Positions 61,955 to 64,000 of a stretch of 64,000 nucleotides of DNA are shown piece after piece. The stretch lies in the NCBI GenBank assembly GCA_902763615.1, contig CACWSX010000002.1, positions 1-64,000 on the forward strand, written 5' to 3'. The translations under genes were made by a program, and so were the position numbers. The stretch is from an uncultured Prevotellaceae bacterium (GTDB taxonomy: Bacteria > Bacteroidota > Bacteroidia > Bacteroidales > Bacteroidaceae). The first letter of the stretch is position 1. Every line of letters begins with the position of its first letter. The notes beneath the pieces are model-generated. The model made no database searches, was not told the DNA's origin, and worked only from the letters and a program-made list of their open reading frames with translations.

Positions 61955-62199
61955 ATGATAGGAGGATGACGGCATAATCCGGGGCGAAAAGTGCCATAAT
62001 TCAGGTCGAAAAGTGGCACTATTCCGGTTACGATGGAAGAAGGAAGATGGAAGAAGTAAGGGGGAAGAGGGGCGCCTCGGTGAAGGGCGCTTCAATCGGC
62101 CCCACATACTACCTTCTCTCTCGTAGAGAGAAGTAGTATGGGGCTTGAAGCCTTCACCTCGGCGTTGTCATCTCGACTAAACGAAGTGCATGGAGAGAT
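61955..62199. repeat. Dispersed repeat, copy 1 (245 bp)
   Basis: It starts ATGATAGGAGGATGACGGCA and ends GTGCATGGAGAGAT, the same as copy 2 at 63068. It contains three degenerate 20-22 bp units (ATAATCCGGGGCGAAAAGTG, ATAATTCAGGTCGAAAAGTG, ACTATTCCGG), a purine-rich GGAAGAT/GGAAGAA tract and a long palindrome (62085-62165). The palindrome is slightly imperfect here. The last part, TGTCATCTCGACTAAACGAA, resembles the short repeats scattered through Bacteroidetes genomes. Confidence 0.8.
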
Positions 62200-62222
62200 C
62201 TTAACAAATAATCGCCAAAAAG

Positions 62223-62254
62223 TTTGGAAGATTCAAAGATTATTTCTATCTTTG
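62223..62254 (+). promoter_or_regulatory. Promoter of the VapBC-like pair
   Basis: TTTG (62223-62226), 20 nt, TATCTTTG (62247-62254). It begins 24 bp after the end of repeat copy 1. Confidence 0.7.
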
Positions 62255-62323
62255 CCCCGTTGAAAGATAATTATTGAAGAAAGATGTGTACAGTAAGTGT
62301 AAATAGAAGAAAGGACAACGAGT

Positions 62324-62563
62324 ATGTGTAATTATAATGTAGCTATAGACGATGCCGTGATGAAGGATGTAAGGCCTACAATCACAGAAGGTATGGAAGA
62401 AGGTGCTTGGGTACAGTTGCAAGTACAGACGCTGTTCGCCAAGATGGCAGAAGATGCCAGAAACAAGAAAAGGAATAGTCTTAGACTTTCTCAAAGACTA
62501 CGGGGTATAGGTCATGCACCTAAAGATTTCGACTATAAAAAGGAATTAGAAGACCGCTTCTGA
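62324..62563 (+). CDS. Small antitoxin-like protein (VapB position)
   Basis: The 79-residue cytosolic protein (MCNYNVAIDDAVMKDVRPTI ... APKDFDYKKELEDRF) has a short hydrophobic/basic N-terminal part and a charged C-terminal arm, as antitoxins do. It overlaps the following PIN-domain frame by one base (TGATG), the usual toxin-antitoxin coupling. I do not see a DNA-binding family signature beyond a possible ribbon-helix-helix. The toxin partner is broken, so it is probably an orphan. Confidence 0.6.
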   Translation: MCNYNVAIDDAVMKDVRPTITEGMEEGAWVQLQVQTLFAKMAEDARNKKRNSLRLSQRLRGIGHAPKDFDYKKELEDRF

Positions 62564-62754
62564 TGAAGAAACACTATCTTGTTGATACAAATGTTATCAT
62601 TGACATGCTCTTAGACAGATTTGCAAATATCAGAATTAGTTCCTATCTTTGCATCGTCAAATGTACACAATATGGCATATACAAAGGAACCGATAGTTAT
62701 AAACAAACCTTCAGAAAAGTTACTGAAGGCTGTAGAAAGACTCAGAAGGCATAA
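62563..62754 (+). pseudogene. PIN-domain toxin (VapC-like), truncated after 19 codons
   Basis: MKKHYLVDTNVIIDMLLDR is the start of a PIN domain, with the first catalytic Asp in VDTN. After that the frame runs into foreign sequence that carries its own promoter. The other acidic residues of the RNase site and about 110 residues are missing, so there is no RNase activity. The break is at about 62620. Confidence 0.8.
62620..62651 (+). promoter_or_regulatory. Promoter at the vapC break
   Basis: TTTG (62620-62623), 20 nt, TATCTTTG (62644-62651). It starts exactly where the PIN homology stops, so the next gene pair came in with its promoter. Confidence 0.7.
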
Positions 62755-62824
62755 ACTTGAGCAGTTGGAAAAATTGCGTAACATGAAACCTGAGGAGTTT
62801 TCTCGTCGTGTAATTATGTCATAA
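62672..62824 (+). CDS. Small charged protein (50 residues), first gene of a broken pair
   Basis: ATG 62672, 21 nt after the -7 box, opens MAYTKEPIVINKPSEKLLKA, then a basic/acidic helix (VERLRRHKLEQLEKLRNMKP) and EEFSRRVIMS. It looks like an amphipathic, coiled-coil-prone small protein, as antitoxins or adaptor proteins often are. It overlaps the next start (TAATG). Family not recognised. Confidence 0.5.
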   Translation: MAYTKEPIVINKPSEKLLKAVERLRRHKLEQLEKLRNMKPEEFSRRVIMS

Positions 62825-63082
62825 TGGAAGCCTCCTATTCAATCACTCAAAAAGAAAATGAATATCGTGTGTTGCTGACTTCTGTTGATTGCAAACAATC
62901 CTAATCTGATCATCTACTATTCGTGTGATGACATGGCGCCAATTCCCTCAAGGAATACGAATAGCGACAATAAAGATATGCCTGTCAACGCATATCGTAG
63001 CAAGTTGTTTACGCACATCTTTGATACCTATATGACGAGTCATCAAGTATCTGGAGTAACGAACACTATGATAGGAGGATGA
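62824..63082 (+). pseudogene. Broken partner gene of the small protein at 62672
   Basis: From ATG 62824 the first frame (MEASYSITQKENEYRVLLTS then VDCKQS) stops at 62904. Another frame continues with ANNPNLIIYYSCDDMAPIPS and NAYRSKLFTHIFDTYM, and runs into repeat copy 2. The two parts read like the first and last segments of one small protein (perhaps a DUF6169-like protein), with the middle deleted. That family guess is weak. Confidence 0.45.
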
Positions 63083-63341
63083 CGGCATAATCCGGGGCGA
63101 AAAGTACCATAATTCAGGTCGAAAAGTGGTACTATTCTAGTTACGATGGAAGATGGATGATGGAAGATGTAAGATGGAAGAAGGAAGATGGAAGAAGGAT
63201 GATGGGAGGGGAGCGCCTCGGTGAAGGGCGCTTCAATCGGCCCCCCATACTACCTTCTCTCTCGTAGAGAGAAGGTAGTATGGGGCTTGAAGCCTTCACC
63301 TCGGCGTTGTCATCTCGACTAAACGAAGTGCATGGAGAGAT
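63068..63341. repeat. Dispersed repeat, copy 2 (274 bp), with a perfect hairpin
   Basis: The same repeat as at 61955, in the same direction, 29 bp longer because the GGAAGAT/GGAAGAA tract is expanded. The hairpin is perfect: CCCCATACTACCTTCTCTCT (63243-63262), loop CGT, and its exact complement (63266-63285). Outside this, CGCCTCGGTGAAGG and CCTTCACCTCGGCG extend the pairing to about 100 bp. It interrupts a GH2 gene remnant on the reverse strand. Confidence 0.85.
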
Positions 63342-63430
63342 TCGTTCACGTCGCGGTACCAGCCGATATACTGGTTGAAACTGACCACATCGACATACTG
63401 GTTCATGTTGTCATTGAGGCGGTTCAGTTT
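63342..63430 (-). pseudogene. GH2 glycosidase gene fragment
   Basis: On the reverse strand the sequence after the chromate-transporter stop reads NRLNDNMNQYVDVVSFNQYI then GWYRDVNE. This pattern (D-V-V-S-F-N-Q-Y-I-G-W-Y) is found in the TIM barrel of GH2 beta-galactosidases and glucuronidases. The homology ends exactly at the border of repeat copy 2. Only about 29 codons are left. Confidence 0.7.
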
Positions 63431-64000
63431 CAGTAAAGTAGCAATAGTCCTGCGAGGCCAGCGTAGCAGATCATCCGAATGGGATTGATTTTCAGATAAC
63501 CCGTGCCAATGGCTGTGGCAATGAGGAGGGCACAGCTGATAAAGAACTGCCAGGGGTTTTCTGTCGGCGTGGAGAAGTTCTCCTTGTTGCAGAGCAGGAG
63601 GGTGGCGGCTGCGAGCAGGCCTACCACGGCAGGGCGCAAACCGGTGAATATGGATTGGACGAGCGAGGTGTTCATGTATTTCATGAACATGCGGCTGATC
63701 AGAATCATCAGGATGAGGGATGGCAGAACTAAGGCGAATGTGGCGGTAACTGAACCGAGCGTTGCTATCAGATGGCCATAGCCCGCGTTGTGTATGGCCG
63801 TATAGCCGCAGTAGGTGGCGGAGTTGATGCCGATGGGCCCGGGTGTCATCTGTGAGATGGCTACGATATCGGTAAACTCGGCTGTTGAGAGCCAGTGATG
63901 AGCTTCCACTGTTTCGTGTTGGATGAGTGAGAGCATGCCATAGCCCCCACCAAAGCCGAAGAGGCCAATCTTGAAGAACGTGATGAAAAGCGACAGAAAT
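63430..64000 (-). CDS. Chromate transporter family protein, partial
   Basis: The frame is open to the window edge (190 residues seen): ITFFKIGLFGFGGGYGMLSL, then VAISQMTPGPIGINSATYCG (the TPGP motif), and helices to the stop at 63430. These are signatures of CHR-domain transporters, named for chromate efflux; short members usually come as pairs of about 180-190 residues encoded side by side. The true start is outside the window or at its edge. The physiological substrate in anaerobes is not known. Confidence 0.85.
   Translation of the reverse strand, partial: FLSLFITFFKIGLFGFGGGYGMLSLIQHETVEAHHWLSTAEFTDIVAISQMTPGPIGINSATYCGYTAIHNAGYGHLIATLGSVTATFALVLPSLILMILISRMFMKYMNTSLVQSIFTGLRPAVVGLLAAATLLLCNKENFSTPTENPWQFFISCALLIATAIGTGYLKINPIRMICYAGLAGLLLLY

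Noticed and set aside
63243..63285. CRISPR repeat or integron attC site
   Set aside because: There is only one hairpin per repeat copy, no regular repeat-spacer series, and no integrase or cas gene nearby.

Overview
The window looks like chromosomal DNA of a Bacteroidales bacterium, most likely Prevotellaceae (Prevotella/Segatella/Xylanibacter type). The reasons are a SusC/SusD pair beside a propeller-AraC regulator, promoters of the Bacteroidetes type (TTTG, about 20 nt, TAnnTTTG), BspA-like leucine-rich repeats, an UpxY antiterminator in front of a capsule operon, and several exported proteins ending in a 'GIYIxNGKKxxVK/R' tag. No rRNA, tRNA or CRISPR array was seen.

Layout. 1-2073: an Fe-S scaffold/GGGtGRT gene pair on the minus strand, with the scaffold gene frameshifted by a 10-bp tandem duplication, and a C-GCAxxG-C-C redox protein. 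2084-17283: a polysaccharide utilisation locus, probably for arabinan: a membrane one-component regulator, SusC, SusD, a three-repeat surface glycan-binding lipoprotein and three GH43 enzymes. 17322-20834: a compact peptide-maturation-like locus (HprK-like kinase, S24/S26-like peptidase, PqqD-like protein, ABC exporter) without an obvious precursor gene. 20829-25334: a minus-strand operon of a TraX-like membrane protein, an M6 metalloprotease and an S8 subtilase; the subtilase gene carries an in-frame REPIN-like palindrome. 25827-28985: a BspA-like protein flanked by two tiny genes with a related Y-x-x-P-x-x-E-I ... L-A pattern.

29074-60290 is a roughly 31-kb co-directional capsule/exopolysaccharide operon: UpxY, Wzc-like tyrosine autokinase, HAD protein, Wza-like exporter, Wzx flippase, Wzy-like polymerase, many glycosyltransferases (GT2, GT4, GT10, GT8), two acyltransferases, a TupA-like ATP-grasp protein, an EctB-like diaminobutyrate aminotransferase, a pyruvyl transferase, a methyltransferase and finally a WecA/TagO-like initiating transferase. 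The stand-out feature is 49184-57392: nine GT8 copies or fragments (five full length, two lacking part of the N-terminal fold through deletions that share one breakpoint, two remnants). Their ends are nearly identical and their centres are mosaic. A GT2 remnant past the last copy matches the intact GT2 gene just before the first. This looks like an actively recombining glycosyltransferase cassette array.

60339-64000 is a decay zone: a hipBA locus with deleted hipA, a VapBC-like pair with truncated toxin, another broken small pair, two copies of a 245-274 bp repeat with a perfect 20-bp-arm hairpin, a GH2 remnant and the start of a chromate transporter gene.
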